Shown: positions 1-7,895 of the stretch, one piece after another
How positions within the stretch are numbered: position 1 is the first letter of the stretch
Layout: every line of letters begins with the position of its first letter
Source of the DNA: Agromyces sp. ISL-38
GTDB lineage: Bacteria > Actinomycetota > Actinomycetes > Actinomycetales > Microbacteriaceae
NCBI RefSeq assembly: GCF_018613935.1
Contig: NZ_JAGGPF010000001.1
Coordinates: 124,001-188,000 of the forward strand
Direction: 5' to 3'
Length of the DNA stretch: 64,000 bases
The notes under the pieces: generated by a model
What the model was told of the DNA's origin: nothing
What the model saw: only the letters and a program-made list of their open reading frames with translations
Databases searched by the model: none
Translations under genes and position numbers: made by a program

Positions 1-1
1 G

Positions 2-163
2 TCGCATCCGTCGAAGGAGTTCCTCACTGCCTGGTACACCCGAATCGGCTATCGCCCAGTGCGCACAGGTCGTCTCGAGGAGTCCTACCCCGCTCTCGCT
101 GCTCATCTGGTGACCCCGTGCGACCTCGTGATCCATCAGAAGGACCTGCAGCCCTGGGTGTGA
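2..163 (+). CDS. GNAT-family acetyltransferase, C-terminal fragment
   Basis: The frame is open from the left edge and ends at TGA 161-163, leaving the last 53 residues of a protein that begins outside the window. The motif FLTAWYTRIGYRPVRTG is typical of the last strands of the GNAT fold (motif B region, where acetyl-CoA binding ends), followed by a short hydrophobic strand and a charged end (VIHQKDLQPWV). GNAT enzymes transfer an acetyl group from acetyl-CoA to an amine; the substrate cannot be read from this fragment. It converges with the ferredoxin gene on the other strand, with about 75 bases between them. Assignment rests on pattern alone. Confidence 0.55.
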   Translation, partial: SHPSKEFLTAWYTRIGYRPVRTGRLEESYPALAAHLVTPCDLVIHQKDLQPWV

Positions 164-237
164 TCACCACAGGTGAAGAGCCCCGAATTCGCGGGGATGT
201 GGGAGGAGAACAACGCCCGCGGGAAACGGCACTTCGC

Positions 238-459
238 TCAGCGTCGCGCCGTGTGCGTGTCGTCGGCTTCGATGGAGATGGTTGCCGACGGGCACAGCTC
301 CTTCGCTTCGCGGACCGCCGCCCACTCGGACTCCGGCGGGTTCGCGTCGAGCAGTTCCACGAAACCGCCCTGCTCGGGCGGGTTGCCGAACACCTTCGGA
401 GCGATGCGCCCGCAGTTCTCGGAGGCAATGCACGTGACGGGGTTCACGGTGACCTTCAT
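238..459 (-). CDS. [3Fe-4S] ferredoxin (P450-associated type)
   Basis: A 73-residue acidic ferredoxin. Three cysteines are spaced as in actinobacterial 3Fe-4S ferredoxins: CIASENC near residue 10 (CX5C) and LCP near residue 57. The central position of the CXX?XXC motif is Ser, where 4Fe-4S proteins carry Cys. APKVF and the AVREAKELCP block are family hallmarks. Such ferredoxins usually pass electrons to a cytochrome P450, but no P450 lies in the window, so the partner is unknown. ATG at 457-459 follows AAGG at 471-474; a TTG six bases upstream is an alternative start. It sits just left of the IS element, and its true neighbours may have been displaced by the insertion. Confidence 0.85.
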   Translation of the reverse strand: MKVTVNPVTCIASENCGRIAPKVFGNPPEQGGFVELLDANPPESEWAAVREAKELCPSATISIEADDTHTARR

Positions 460-640
460 CAGCAAACATCCTTTCAGTCGTCGCGCCGATGGGGACGACT
501 CTCGTCATCCACGGTATTGACGGTCGGGAGGCAGAGCCACCTCGACACGGGGCAACGGAACCGACGCATGGGCGGCGACCCCTGCGCCGCCTGGGGCGTG
601 TCTGACAAACGCGGGGCTGGCGCGGCGTGATGCTGGTAAC

Positions 641-1535
641 GTGTCGCGCTTCCAGTTGCTCTCTGATGCCGATTGGGCTCTGGTCGCTGATTTGCTACCG
701 GCCCGAACGCGCAGACGAGGTCGACCGTTCTCCGATGCCCGCACGATGGTCGAGGGGATCGTCTACCGGTACCGCTGTGGGATCGCTTGGCGAGACCTCC
801 CCGCTGTGTTCGGGCCGTGGGAAACGGTCTGGACTTGGCACCGGCGGCTTGCCGCCGATGGCACTTGGGATGATGTGCTCGCAAGGCTGATTGCCGCAGC
901 CGATGCCGTCGGCGCCGTGAACTGGTCGGTGTCAGTCGACTCGACGATCGCTCGCGCGCACCAGAACGCCACGAATCTCACCCGGCACACAGGGGGCTGG
1001 GTCGAACTACAAGAATCCGCTCCTCGAACCGGCTGACCACGCGCTCGGCCGTTCCCGCGGCGGTCTGTCGACCAAGATTCACCAACTCGTCGACGGATGC
1101 GGGCTGCCGCTCGTGATCGCAGTCACTCCGGGCCAGGCCGGGGACTCGCCGATGTTCCTGCCGCTTATGGCCCAGCTCCGGGTATCCCGCACGATCGGCC
1201 GGCCGCGAACGACGCCGGACGCGGTCTGGGCCGACAAGGCATACTCCTCACGGGCGATCCGCGCGCACCTGCGTAATCGGCGTATCAAGGCGGTCATCCC
1301 GGAACCGGCAGACCAAGCCGGACATCGGAAACGGCGCGGTTCACAAGGGGGCCGCCCACCATCATTCGCCGCCGAGGACTACCGTGGTCGGAACGTGATC
1401 GAACGCCGCTTCTGCCACCTCAAGCAATGGCGTGGACTGGCCACCCGCTACGACAAACTCGCCATCGTCTACCGTGCTGGCGCGGTCCTGAACGCGGTCA
1501 TCGCCTGGGCGAGACATCTATCAACCGTGACCTAG
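641..1535 (+). CDS. IS5-family transposase in two overlapping frames
   Basis: The first frame (641-1036) begins SRFQLLSDADWALVADLLP, continues with the winged-helix-like N-terminus and carries the first catalytic Asp in SVDSTIARAH. The second frame runs to 1535 with the second Asp in WADKAYSS and the Glu in RNVIERRFCHLKQWR, so the DDE triad is split across frames. The frames join near a run of five G (992-996); downstream the second frame reads QGAGSNYKNPLLEPADHALG. Going from one to the other needs a +1 (or -2) shift. IS427-group elements often make transposase by programmed frameshifting, so this may be functional rather than a mutation. The joined protein would be about 297 residues. The upstream region carries no strong ribosome binding site. 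Confidence 0.8.
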
Positions 1536-1559
1536 GCTCCCCCGCGAGCGAACAATCGC

Positions 1560-1760
1560 TCACGCCTGCTGCAGGATGTCCGCATAGCGCGGATCGAACG
1601 GCTCCACGAGGACACGCTCGAGCGCAGCTGAGAGCGCCCACAACGCGGTCTGCTCGCTGGGGAAGAGCTGCAAGTCGAGGTCTTGGTCTTCCCACCGGTG
1701 CAATATCTCGAAGAGGACAATGGCTTCGTGAGCGTCCAGCACCACAGCCTGATCTGTCAT
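1560..1760 (-). CDS. small passenger protein inside the IS, unknown function
   Basis: A 66-residue acidic protein (MTDQAVVLDAHEAIVLFEIL then a helix with DLDLQLFPSEQTALWAL) lies inside the IS boundaries, antisense to and downstream of the transposase. It looks like a folded all-alpha protein with heptad-like hydrophobics rather than random translation, and codon use is normal for the genome. I do not recognise a family. Its position between the transposase stop and the right inverted repeat makes it a passenger gene moving with the element; a role in transposition control is only a guess. The ATG at 1758-1760 is chosen; an in-frame TTG lies six bases upstream. Confidence 0.5.
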   Translation of the reverse strand: MTDQAVVLDAHEAIVLFEILHRWEDQDLDLQLFPSEQTALWALSAALERVLVEPFDPRYADILQQA

Positions 1761-1843
1761 AGGCAAAGACTATTCACTGAGACAGGCCGGCTCACCCCCG
1801 CGAGGTCTGACTCCGTAGCAGCCCACGATTTAGCAGACACACC

Positions 1844-2647
1844 CTAGTTCGATCGCTGACCGGGCGCTGTTGCGGAACGGTCGAGATGATCGAGCAGGCT
1901 CTCGGTGTGGTCCGTGGCCTTTTCGACGACCTTTGCGAGCGTCGAAAGTCGCGTCGCCATTCGATACCCGTCGCCTTCCAGGCGATGCTCCAAGACCTGC
2001 ACAGTCAGGTTGCGATTCGCGTGAACGAAGCCGCTCCCCATCTTCCACGCCTGAATCGCCGTGATTGCGTGCGTGCGAATGCCCCATCGATCCGATTCGC
2101 GAACGATCTTGCTCCATGGCGGGAACCAGTCGATGGATTTCCCCGTGAGACTTTTCCGCGCATCTCGACATGCCTCAACACGCGTCCTGAATTCTGCAAG
2201 ATTCTCAGGCTCAGCGACCCCGGATGCCGCGGCAAACTCCTCCGTGTCGACAGCGTTTCGCCAACTAAGGCGTAGCGAGGAGATGACGCGGGCGTTCAGC
2301 GTGCCCGCATTCAGGAGCCAGAGGCCGACGGCTGACGACTCGATCGCCGACCGGGCGAGCGTGTAGCCGCCCATGGTGGGGGCATCGTGTGTTGTCGACA
2401 TATACGAGCTCAGGAAGTGCAGGTGTTGCTGCGCGCTGACCGCAAGGTGCATCACTTGCGAGGAGAACGGATCAACTGCCTCGGTCCACCTGTTCGCCTC
2501 CGCGAGACGGCTCTCCGGCTCGATCTTGTGCACCTCGAAGCGCTCGGGAAACGACTCGATGCGCGCGAAGCACTCTTGCAGGAGTCGCGCTCCCGCTTCG
2601 GCCAACTCCGGTGATTCCTGCCGAATCGTCGTGCGATGAACTGGCAC
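1844..2647 (-). CDS. unknown protein beside the serine recombinase
   Basis: A 267-residue soluble, mainly helical protein with no family I can name. The middle (AQQHLHFLSSYM, then ARSAIESSAVGLWLL) resembles HEPN-like or DUF5677-type helical bundles of uncharacterised actinobacterial proteins, but I see no RNase motif. The GTG at 2645-2647 is preferred because GAGGAGG sits five bases upstream; longer starts would overlap the recombinase. It lies 68 bases after the recombinase on the same strand, so they are probably co-transcribed. The stop TAG (1844-1846) is formed exactly at the right end of the IS, so the element either inserted at the natural CTAG stop or shaved the last residues. Confidence 0.6.
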   Translation of the reverse strand: MPVHRTTIRQESPELAEAGARLLQECFARIESFPERFEVHKIEPESRLAEANRWTEAVDPFSSQVMHLAVSAQQHLHFLSSYMSTTHDAPTMGGYTLARSAIESSAVGLWLLNAGTLNARVISSLRLSWRNAVDTEEFAAASGVAEPENLAEFRTRVEACRDARKSLTGKSIDWFPPWSKIVRESDRWGIRTHAITAIQAWKMGSGFVHANRNLTVQVLEHRLEGDGYRMATRLSTLAKVVEKATDHTESLLDHLDRSATAPGQRSN

Positions 2648-2715
2648 GGTGCCTCCTCGCTTTCGCGGTCCCGACGTGGAAGTGCTTCCGTCGCGGCGCC
2701 GTTGACACGTACGTG

Positions 2716-3303
2716 TCAACGGCTCGAGCTGACGAGCGTCAGGCGGTGGCGCTCAATCGCCCGATAGACACTCGGCCGCGAGACGTTGAACAGTGCAGCA
2801 ATCTCGGGCACCGACATGTCGCCGGCCTCGTAGTGCGCGGTCACCGCGGCATCTTGCTTCGGCGTGAGCCGTGGCTGTCGGCCGCGGAGCTTCGCGCGAA
2901 CGCTCGGCCGCGCCATGGCCTCGCGTGTGCGAATGCTGATCCAGCCGCCTTCGGCCTCGGCCACCGCGGCGAGCATCGTGAAGAAGAGCTTGGCCATGGG
3001 GTCGTTCGGGTCGTAGACGATCCCGTTGAGGCTGAACACGATGTCGCGCTCGTGCAACTCCTTGAGGAGTTCGAGCGTGCCGAGCGCGTTTCGCGCGAGA
3101 CGGTCGATCGCCGGCACAGCGAACACATCGCCTTCTCGGCACGCTGCAAGCGCCTGGTCGAGGCCGGCCCGCGTCATGGTCTTGCCGGTGAAGCCGTGGT
3201 CGATGTAGATGCGCTCTTGGTCGACGCCGAGCGTCAGGAGCTTGGCAATCTGCGTCGCCTCGTCCTGCTCCACCGTCGAGACTCGCGCGAAGCCGATGAG
3301 CAT
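2716..3303 (-). CDS. serine recombinase (resolvase/invertase family)
   Basis: This 195-residue small serine recombinase has the catalytic Ser9 in GFARVST, the conserved AIDRLARN arginine motif, the long E helix (MAKLFFTMLAAVAEAEG) and a C-terminal helix-turn-helix (MSVPEIAALFNVSRPSVYRAI, roughly residues 160-185) that binds the recombination site. It is full length for Tn3-type resolvases and DNA invertases. Such enzymes cut both strands through a phosphoserine intermediate and resolve cointegrates or invert segments. ATG follows GAGGAAGC. The partner site is not identified; the intergenic dyad at 3358-3416 upstream is one candidate. No Tn3 transposase is present, so this is a stand-alone recombinase or a remnant. 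Confidence 0.92.
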   Translation of the reverse strand: MLIGFARVSTVEQDEATQIAKLLTLGVDQERIYIDHGFTGKTMTRAGLDQALAACREGDVFAVPAIDRLARNALGTLELLKELHERDIVFSLNGIVYDPNDPMAKLFFTMLAAVAEAEGGWISIRTREAMARPSVRAKLRGRQPRLTPKQDAAVTAHYEAGDMSVPEIAALFNVSRPSVYRAIERHRLTLVSSSR

Positions 3304-3357
3304 GCTTCCTCGTCTAAATTAGGGCACCATCTGTGAGATTCGGAGCGTACAGCTCAT

Positions 3358-3416
3358 CTGAGACAGCAACAGGCCCGGCTCGCCGCGGTGGCGACGGCCG
3401 GGCCTGGCTGTCTCAG
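3358..3416. terminator. long stem-loop upstream of the recombinase
   Basis: CTGAGACAGC at the left is mirrored by GCTGTCTCAG at the right, and an inner arm AGGCCCGGC pairs with GCCGGGCCT, giving a roughly 22-bp imperfect stem around a short GC-rich loop. It lies between the unknown gene at 3481-4002 and the recombinase, all read leftward. A terminator for the former is the simplest reading, although no T-run follows; a recombination site is the alternative. Confidence 0.5.
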
Positions 3417-3480
3417 TAGACGATCCCCATACGGACGGGACTCATAGTGAGTCTGCGCAGTTCCGGACTCTCGTCAGGCT

Positions 3481-4002
3481 CTACTCCGCTTCGTGCAATG
3501 CAACGCGTTCAAGGAAAAGCGATACAGGCGTGGGGCTCGTCCCCAGAATCAGTACCTGATGTCCGGGCGGGTTTACTGCGATCATCCACCCCTCGGAGTT
3601 CTCACCGAGCACCTGCGCGGGTCGGAGATCGCCTTCGACCGTAACGTCGACAGAGGAGCTGCTGGGGGATGGCGAAGGCATGTCTCCACCGAACCTGCGT
3701 CGCCATAGCGAGCGTGCAAGATCTGCAACTCCACCCTGTTCGATCGTATGAACCTCAAGACCCGACCCGCTGCCAGAGAACTCGGATTCATAAATGCGAT
3801 GACTAACGAACCCGGGACCCTTGCTTGTGCCACGGCGAATGCTCCCCCCGTTCATCGTCGACGTCCGGTAGAGGGGCGGGAGCTTGTTCTGCGCATAGAA
3901 CTCGTCGAGCAATGCTCTCCGCCTCGCGACCTCCTCGACGGAGAGCGGGACTCCCCACATTGGTTCCGATCCACTACTCAATTCTTCCGCCCCTCTCGAC
4001 AT
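3481..4002 (-). CDS. unknown cytoplasmic protein
   Basis: A 173-residue protein of no recognised family. It has an acidic Ser-rich start, a helix rich in Arg and Glu (LSVEEVARRRALLDEFYAQN), a Gly/Ser segment, and a C-terminal beta-rich part (WMIAVNPPGHQVLILG). There is no signal peptide or membrane segment. It begins 20 bases after the stop of the secreted-protein gene, so the two are probably one transcription unit, possibly working as a pair. The ATG at 4000-4002 is preferred; a longer reading would overlap the upstream gene. Codon use is less GC-biased than in the metabolic operons, consistent with acquired DNA. Confidence 0.5.
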   Translation of the reverse strand: MSRGAEELSSGSEPMWGVPLSVEEVARRRALLDEFYAQNKLPPLYRTSTMNGGSIRRGTSKGPGFVSHRIYESEFSGSGSGLEVHTIEQGGVADLARSLWRRRFGGDMPSPSPSSSSVDVTVEGDLRPAQVLGENSEGWMIAVNPPGHQVLILGTSPTPVSLFLERVALHEAE

Positions 4003-4022
4003 CGACTGTGGGCTAAAGCCCT

Positions 4023-4589
4023 CTACAGGTAGGCGCTGGAGCTTGGATTGCCGATGACGCAACTGGCCAAGAGGGTCTCCACGCTGCCCGCAAGTTGTGT
4101 AGTCGCCCAACCGGAGCCGAGGTATGGAATGGCAACATCGTCTGCGGAGTTACCCGGCCACCATCCGCTATATGGCCGGCTGAAAGACCCTGCTGCGCCT
4201 GCGTAGTACAGGGTTGTGTTGTAAGTAATGATCGGACCTGTACTGGACTCAATCTCCCACCAAATGTATGCCTTTCCGCTGCCATAAGCCGAGATGCTCA
4301 CGCTTGCGCTGCCGCAGTTTCCGTAGACGGTGTTATATGGCGTGACGGTGCCGGGCTTAGATCCACCCTGGGAGAGAACACCACATACGTCCAGATTATT
4401 GGCGATCGCGTAAGCGCGTCCTCTTGGCGTAAGGGTTGAGCAGTCGAAAGTCATGGGCACCGTCACTACAACGGCTTCCTCGGGCGTGGTGTCCTCGGCG
4501 TAGGCAGGAGATGACAAGACCGGAGCGAAGAGCAGTGCGGCCAGCGCCACCCCCAGACCGGCAATTGTCCTTCTCGCGAATGTGTTCAT
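4023..4589 (-). CDS. unknown secreted protein
   Basis: A 188-residue protein with a clear Sec signal peptide: MNTFARRTIAG, a hydrophobic core, then a likely signal peptidase I site after SPAYA (about residue 31). The mature part holds four cysteines (in FDCSTL, DVCGV, GNCGS and ASCVIG), suiting two disulfides, and is rich in Tyr, Trp, Ser and Thr with beta-strand patterning (AYIWWEIESS, YNTTLYYAG). No family recognised; an extracellular or wall-associated role is inferred from export only. GAGGG precedes the ATG by about 13 bases. GC content is lower than in the surrounding core genes. It is the first gene of a two-gene unit. Confidence 0.6.
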   Translation of the reverse strand: MNTFARRTIAGLGVALAALLFAPVLSSPAYAEDTTPEEAVVVTVPMTFDCSTLTPRGRAYAIANNLDVCGVLSQGGSKPGTVTPYNTVYGNCGSASVSISAYGSGKAYIWWEIESSTGPIITYNTTLYYAGAAGSFSRPYSGWWPGNSADDVAIPYLGSGWATTQLAGSVETLLASCVIGNPSSSAYL

Positions 4590-4859
4590 TTTATTTCATT
4601 GCCCTCTCATAAAAGTTGCTTCAATCCACCTTTGATTCACCTGACCCGACTCCTTCGTCGCCCCAGTGAACTGGTTTTGGTTCATGCGCCGTTGCATTTA
4701 CCTCCTTCGCGGCAGGGTCCCCGCCTGGGTGGGCACATTCAATCGGAGAAAAGTCTCCGACAACACTCGTCATTAATGAGGACAGCGCTTACCATTACCG
4801 CCGGGCTAGTCTCTCGCCTGACATTTGCTTCGACATGCGCCGAGTTCGGGAGCGGTGTC
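4590..4859. other. AT-richer intergenic region upstream of the secreted protein
   Basis: About 270 bases with no supported gene on either strand. It is noticeably less GC-rich than the rest and should hold the leftward promoter of the secreted protein. No operator-like dyad or RNA structure is evident. Confidence 0.4.
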
Positions 4860-4980
4860 AGAGATCGGGATGATGTCAGGTGACGCGTGATGTTGTTCTG
4901 ACTGATGCCCAGTGGGATCGGATCCGGCCGTTGCTGCCCTCCTCGGCGCGCGACTCACGCAGAATTAGGAGACACGCCCT
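4860..4980 (+). mobile_element. remnant of a second IS5-like element
   Basis: The frame from GTG 4880 reads TRDVVLTDAQWDRIRPLLP, the N-terminus of an IS5-family transposase, and then breaks after about 23 residues. Directly after it (about 4948-4980) comes an IS right end finishing in gacacgccc followed by TAG, matching the terminal GGGCGTGTC of the intact IS at 594. So most of the transposase has been deleted while both outer parts remain. The left inverted repeat is not clearly present. Confidence 0.65.
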
Positions 4981-4981
4981 A
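4880..4981 (+). pseudogene. transposase N-terminal fragment
   Basis: About 23 recognisable residues of an IS5-family transposase (VVLTDAQWDRIRPLLPSSA) followed by unrelated sequence from the IS right end. The catalytic DDE domain is absent, so it cannot be active. It converges on the glycolate-oxidase-like gene, whose TAG stop is formed at the IS border. Confidence 0.65.
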
Positions 4982-6328
4982 GATGCCGCGCCCCGGCGTC
5001 AGGATTCCCTTCGGGTCGAAGACGCTCTTGATGAGGCGGTGGGCGGCCATCGTCGCCGGATCCAGTTGCTTGGCGAGCGAGCCGTGCTTGAGGGAGCCGA
5101 CTCCGTGTTCTCCGGACATGGTGCCCCCGAGGCTGAGGGCGGTGTCGGTGATCCGGTCGAGGATGCGTTCGGCATCGTCGGAGACCTCGTCGCTGTCGCC
5201 TCGCACGATGACGGAGGGGTGCAGGTTCCCGTCGCCGGCGTGCGCGAACGTCGGGATCGGGACGCCTTCCTCCGCACTGATCCGTTCGATGGCTTCGAAC
5301 ATGTCTGCGAGGCGAGCGATGGGCAGCGCGACATCAGATGACACCCGGGGGCCTTCGGCCGAGAGGGCCCGACTCGACACGCGACGCGCTTCGAGCAGGA
5401 TGTCGCCTTCAGCCTGCTCGACGCTGATCGCCCCCGCTCGCCGACTCATCGTGGTTGCCTGCTCGAGATCGCTGGTCGCGGTGCTTCCGATGAACTGGCC
5501 GACGAGGAGCGCGGCGGCTCCGTCGGTGCTCAGTCCGGTGGGGGAGAACTTCTCGACGAGTTCGACGCTCGTGCGGTCCATGAGCTCGAGCACCTCTGGC
5601 ACGACGTCGCTCGTCATGATCGCCGTGACGGCGCGGCCGGCCGCCGCGATGGTCGGGAACGCCGCGCGGAAGGTGACCGTCGTGCCGACGGGCCGCGGTC
5701 GAAGGCGAACCGTTGCGGCGGTGACGATGCCGAGCGTGCCCTCGGACCCCACGAAGAGACTCGTCAGGTCGTAGCCGACGACGTTCTTGCGGGTCCTCGA
5801 CCCGGTGTGGATGATCTCGCCGCTGGCGAGGACGACTTCGAGGGCGGCGATGCTGTCTGCGGTGACCCCGTACTTCACGCAGCGGAGTCCTCCGGCGTTG
5901 GTGGCGATGTTGCCGCCGATCGTGGATTCACGGGAGCTGGCGGGGTCGGGCGCGTACATCAGCCCATGCTCCGCAGCGGCCCTGTCGATGTTCGCCGTGA
6001 TGACCCCGGCCTGCACGTCGGCGAGCCGGTTGGCGGGGTCGATCGCCACGATCTTGTTCAGCTCGGCGAGCGAGATGACGAGGCCGCCGGGATACGCCAC
6101 GGCTCCGCCGGCAAGGCCGGTGCCGCTGCCGCGGACCGAGACCCTGACGTAGTTGCTGCTCGCCCATTCGACGGCGGCCGCGACGGCGCTGCTGCGGGCG
6201 ATGACGACGGCGGCGGGAAGCCCCTCGGGCCGGGCCCGGGAGGCATCCGAGCTGTAGCCCACGAGGTCGGCCGGGTCGGTGAGGACCTGGCTGCCGAGCC
6301 TGCGGATGAGGTCGGGAAGAGGGCTCAC
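4979..6328 (-). CDS. FAD-linked oxidase, probable D-2-hydroxyglutarate dehydrogenase
   Basis: A 449-residue member of the GlcD/D-lactate dehydrogenase family (VAO fold). The N-terminal FAD_binding_4 domain shows [33 protein letters not shown] and [11 protein letters not shown]; the C-terminal FAD-oxidase domain shows [11 protein letters not shown] and the end motif [11 protein letters not shown] with the catalytic His. The reaction is oxidation of a D-2-hydroxy acid to the 2-oxo acid. Its place directly after HglS and the ALDH7 gene suggests D-2-hydroxyglutarate, the HglS product, giving 2-oxoglutarate; glycolate or D-lactate cannot be excluded. GTG at 6326-6328 is chosen because it starts just after the ALDH stop. 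The stop TAG lies at the border of the IS remnant. Confidence 0.8.
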   Translation of the reverse strand: MSPLPDLIRRLGSQVLTDPADLVGYSSDASRARPEGLPAAVVIARSSAVAAAVEWASSNYVRVSVRGSGTGLAGGAVAYPGGLVISLAELNKIVAIDPANRLADVQAGVITANIDRAAAEHGLMYAPDPASSRESTIGGNIATNAGGLRCVKYGVTADSIAALEVVLASGEIIHTGSRTRKNVVGYDLTSLFVGSEGTLGIVTAATVRLRPRPVGTTVTFRAAFPTIAAAGRAVTAIMTSDVVPEVLELMDRTSVELVEKFSPTGLSTDGAAALLVGQFIGSTATSDLEQATTMSRRAGAISVEQAEGDILLEARRVSSRALSAEGPRVSSDVALPIARLADMFEAIERISAEEGVPIPTFAHAGDGNLHPSVIVRGDSDEVSDDAERILDRITDTALSLGGTMSGEHGVGSLKHGSLAKQLDPATMAAHRLIKSVFDPKGILTPGRGI

Positions 6329-6330
6329 CG

Positions 6331-7857
6331 TCAGAGGAACTTCACGCCCTGGGCGAGCGGCAGCTGGCCCGAGAAGTTCACCGTGTTGGTGGCCTGGCGC
6401 ATGTACTGCTTCCACGAGTCGGCGCCGGACTCACGGCCCCCACCGGTCTCCTTCTCGCCACCGAACGCGCCGCCGATCTCGGCTCCGGAGGTTCCGATGT
6501 TGACGTTGGCGATGCCGCAGTCCGAGCCGCCGGCGGAGAGGAACCGCTCGGCTTCGGTCTGGTCGTTGGTGAAGATCGCCGACGACAGGCCCTGCGGGAC
6601 TCCATTGTGGAGATCGATGGCCTCGTCCAGCGTGTCGTAGGTGAGCACGTACAGGATGGGCGCGAACGTCTCCTCCTGCACGACGCCCGACTGCGAGGGG
6701 ACGCGCACCACGGCGGGCTCCACGTAGTACGCATCGGGATGCTCGTCGTGGAGCACGCGGGTGCCGCCGTAGAGCACTTCTCCGCCCTCGGCGACCGCCC
6801 GTGAGAGGGCCTCCTGCTGCGCCTCGAAGCTGGCCTTGTTGATCAGCGGTCCTACGAGGGTGCCCTCAACGGTCGGGCTGCCGATGCTGAGGGTCTTGTA
6901 GGCGTCGACGATGCGCGAGGTGAGCGTCTCGGCGATCGACGAGTGCACGATGAGGCGACGCAGTGAGGTGCAGCGCTGGCCGGCAGTGCCGGCGGCGGCG
7001 AACACGATGCCTCGCAGGGCGAGATCGAGATCGGCGGATGGCGCGACGATGGCGCCGTTGTTCCCGCCGAGCTCGAGCAGTGCCCGGCCGAACCGCTTGG
7101 CGATGAGCGGCGCGATCTCGCGCCCCATCCGCACCGATCCGGTGGCCGAGACGAGGGCGACTCGCTCGTCTTCGACGAGTCGCTGGCCGCCGACGCGGTC
7201 GGTGAGCAACACATGGTGGAGGCCCTCGGGGGCTCCGACATCGTGCACCGCCTGCGCGAGGAGCGCATCGGTGGCGAGGGCGGAGAGCCGCACGGCGTCA
7301 GCGGGCTTCCAGACCACGGTGTCGCCCGCGATGAGGGCGAGCGCGGTGTTCCAGGCGTACACGGCGACGGGGAAGTTGAAAGCAGAGATGATGCCGACGA
7401 CGCCGAGCGGATGCCACGCCTCAGCGAGTCGGTGGCCCGGACGCTCCGAGGGCATCGTCTTGCCGAAGAGCTGGCGGGACTGCCCGACGGCCAGATCGGC
7501 GATGTCGATCATCTCCTGCACCTCGCCGAGCGCTTCGGAGCGGATCTTCCCGACCTCGGCGGTGACGAGGGTGGCGAGGTCTTCCTTGTGCTCGGTGAGC
7601 AGTTGCCCCCAGCGCTTCACGAGCGCCCCGCGCACCGGCGCCGGAACCTCACGCCAGGTCTTGAACGCCTCCGCCGCTCCGGCGATGGCGGCGTCGATCT
7701 CCTCGTCGTCGTGGGTTCGAGTGTGGAAGATGACCTCTCCGGTGATGGGCGAGCGCACTTCGGCGTCGCCCCCGATGGCGTCGAGGTCGACGCCGGTCGC
7801 CTCGAGCGCGCGACGCACGTCGTCGGTGATGGAGGCGGTGCTGGGGAAGTTCGTCAT
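6331..7857 (-). CDS. amaB: aldehyde dehydrogenase, ALDH7 type (2-aminoadipate semialdehyde dehydrogenase)
   Basis: 508 residues, full length. The NAD-dependent ALDH fold is shown by [16 protein letters not shown] (near 184), the general base Glu262 in LELGGNNG and catalytic Cys296 in GQRCTSLRR. The LGGNNG and GQRCT combination and the end motif [20 protein letters not shown] are signatures of the antiquitin/ALDH7 group, which oxidises 2-aminoadipate 6-semialdehyde (in equilibrium with piperideine-6-carboxylate) to 2-aminoadipate. It follows HglS by 38 bases and nearly touches the dehydrogenase downstream. This supports a lysine/pipecolate route. The symbol amaB follows the Pseudomonas enzyme; the substrate is inferred from family and context. 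Confidence 0.85.
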   Translation of the reverse strand: MTNFPSTASITDDVRRALEATGVDLDAIGGDAEVRSPITGEVIFHTRTHDDEEIDAAIAGAAEAFKTWREVPAPVRGALVKRWGQLLTEHKEDLATLVTAEVGKIRSEALGEVQEMIDIADLAVGQSRQLFGKTMPSERPGHRLAEAWHPLGVVGIISAFNFPVAVYAWNTALALIAGDTVVWKPADAVRLSALATDALLAQAVHDVGAPEGLHHVLLTDRVGGQRLVEDERVALVSATGSVRMGREIAPLIAKRFGRALLELGGNNGAIVAPSADLDLALRGIVFAAAGTAGQRCTSLRRLIVHSSIAETLTSRIVDAYKTLSIGSPTVEGTLVGPLINKASFEAQQEALSRAVAEGGEVLYGGTRVLHDEHPDAYYVEPAVVRVPSQSGVVQEETFAPILYVLTYDTLDEAIDLHNGVPQGLSSAIFTNDQTEAERFLSAGGSDCGIANVNIGTSGAEIGGAFGGEKETGGGRESGADSWKQYMRQATNTVNFSGQLPLAQGVKFL

Positions 7858-7895
7858 GGATGTCTGCTTTCTGTGTTCCGGGCGAACCCGGTTGG

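Larger units (their letters stand above)
594..1844 (+). mobile_element. IS5-family (IS427-like) insertion sequence, 1251 bp
   Basis: The ends are imperfect inverted repeats: GGGCGTGTCTGACAAA at 594-609 and the complement of GGGTGTGTCTGCTAAA at 1829-1844 (13 of 16 match). Inside are a two-frame DDE transposase and a small gene on the opposite strand. The right end abuts TAG, consistent with the YTAR target preference known for this family, but the left flank (CTG at 591-593) does not match, so no target duplication is visible and one flank may have been rearranged. Confidence 0.8.

Noticed and set aside
4023..4589. Secreted toxin or immunity partner for an RHS protein
   Set aside because: No similarity to the RHS tip and no toxin motif; only the signal peptide is supported.
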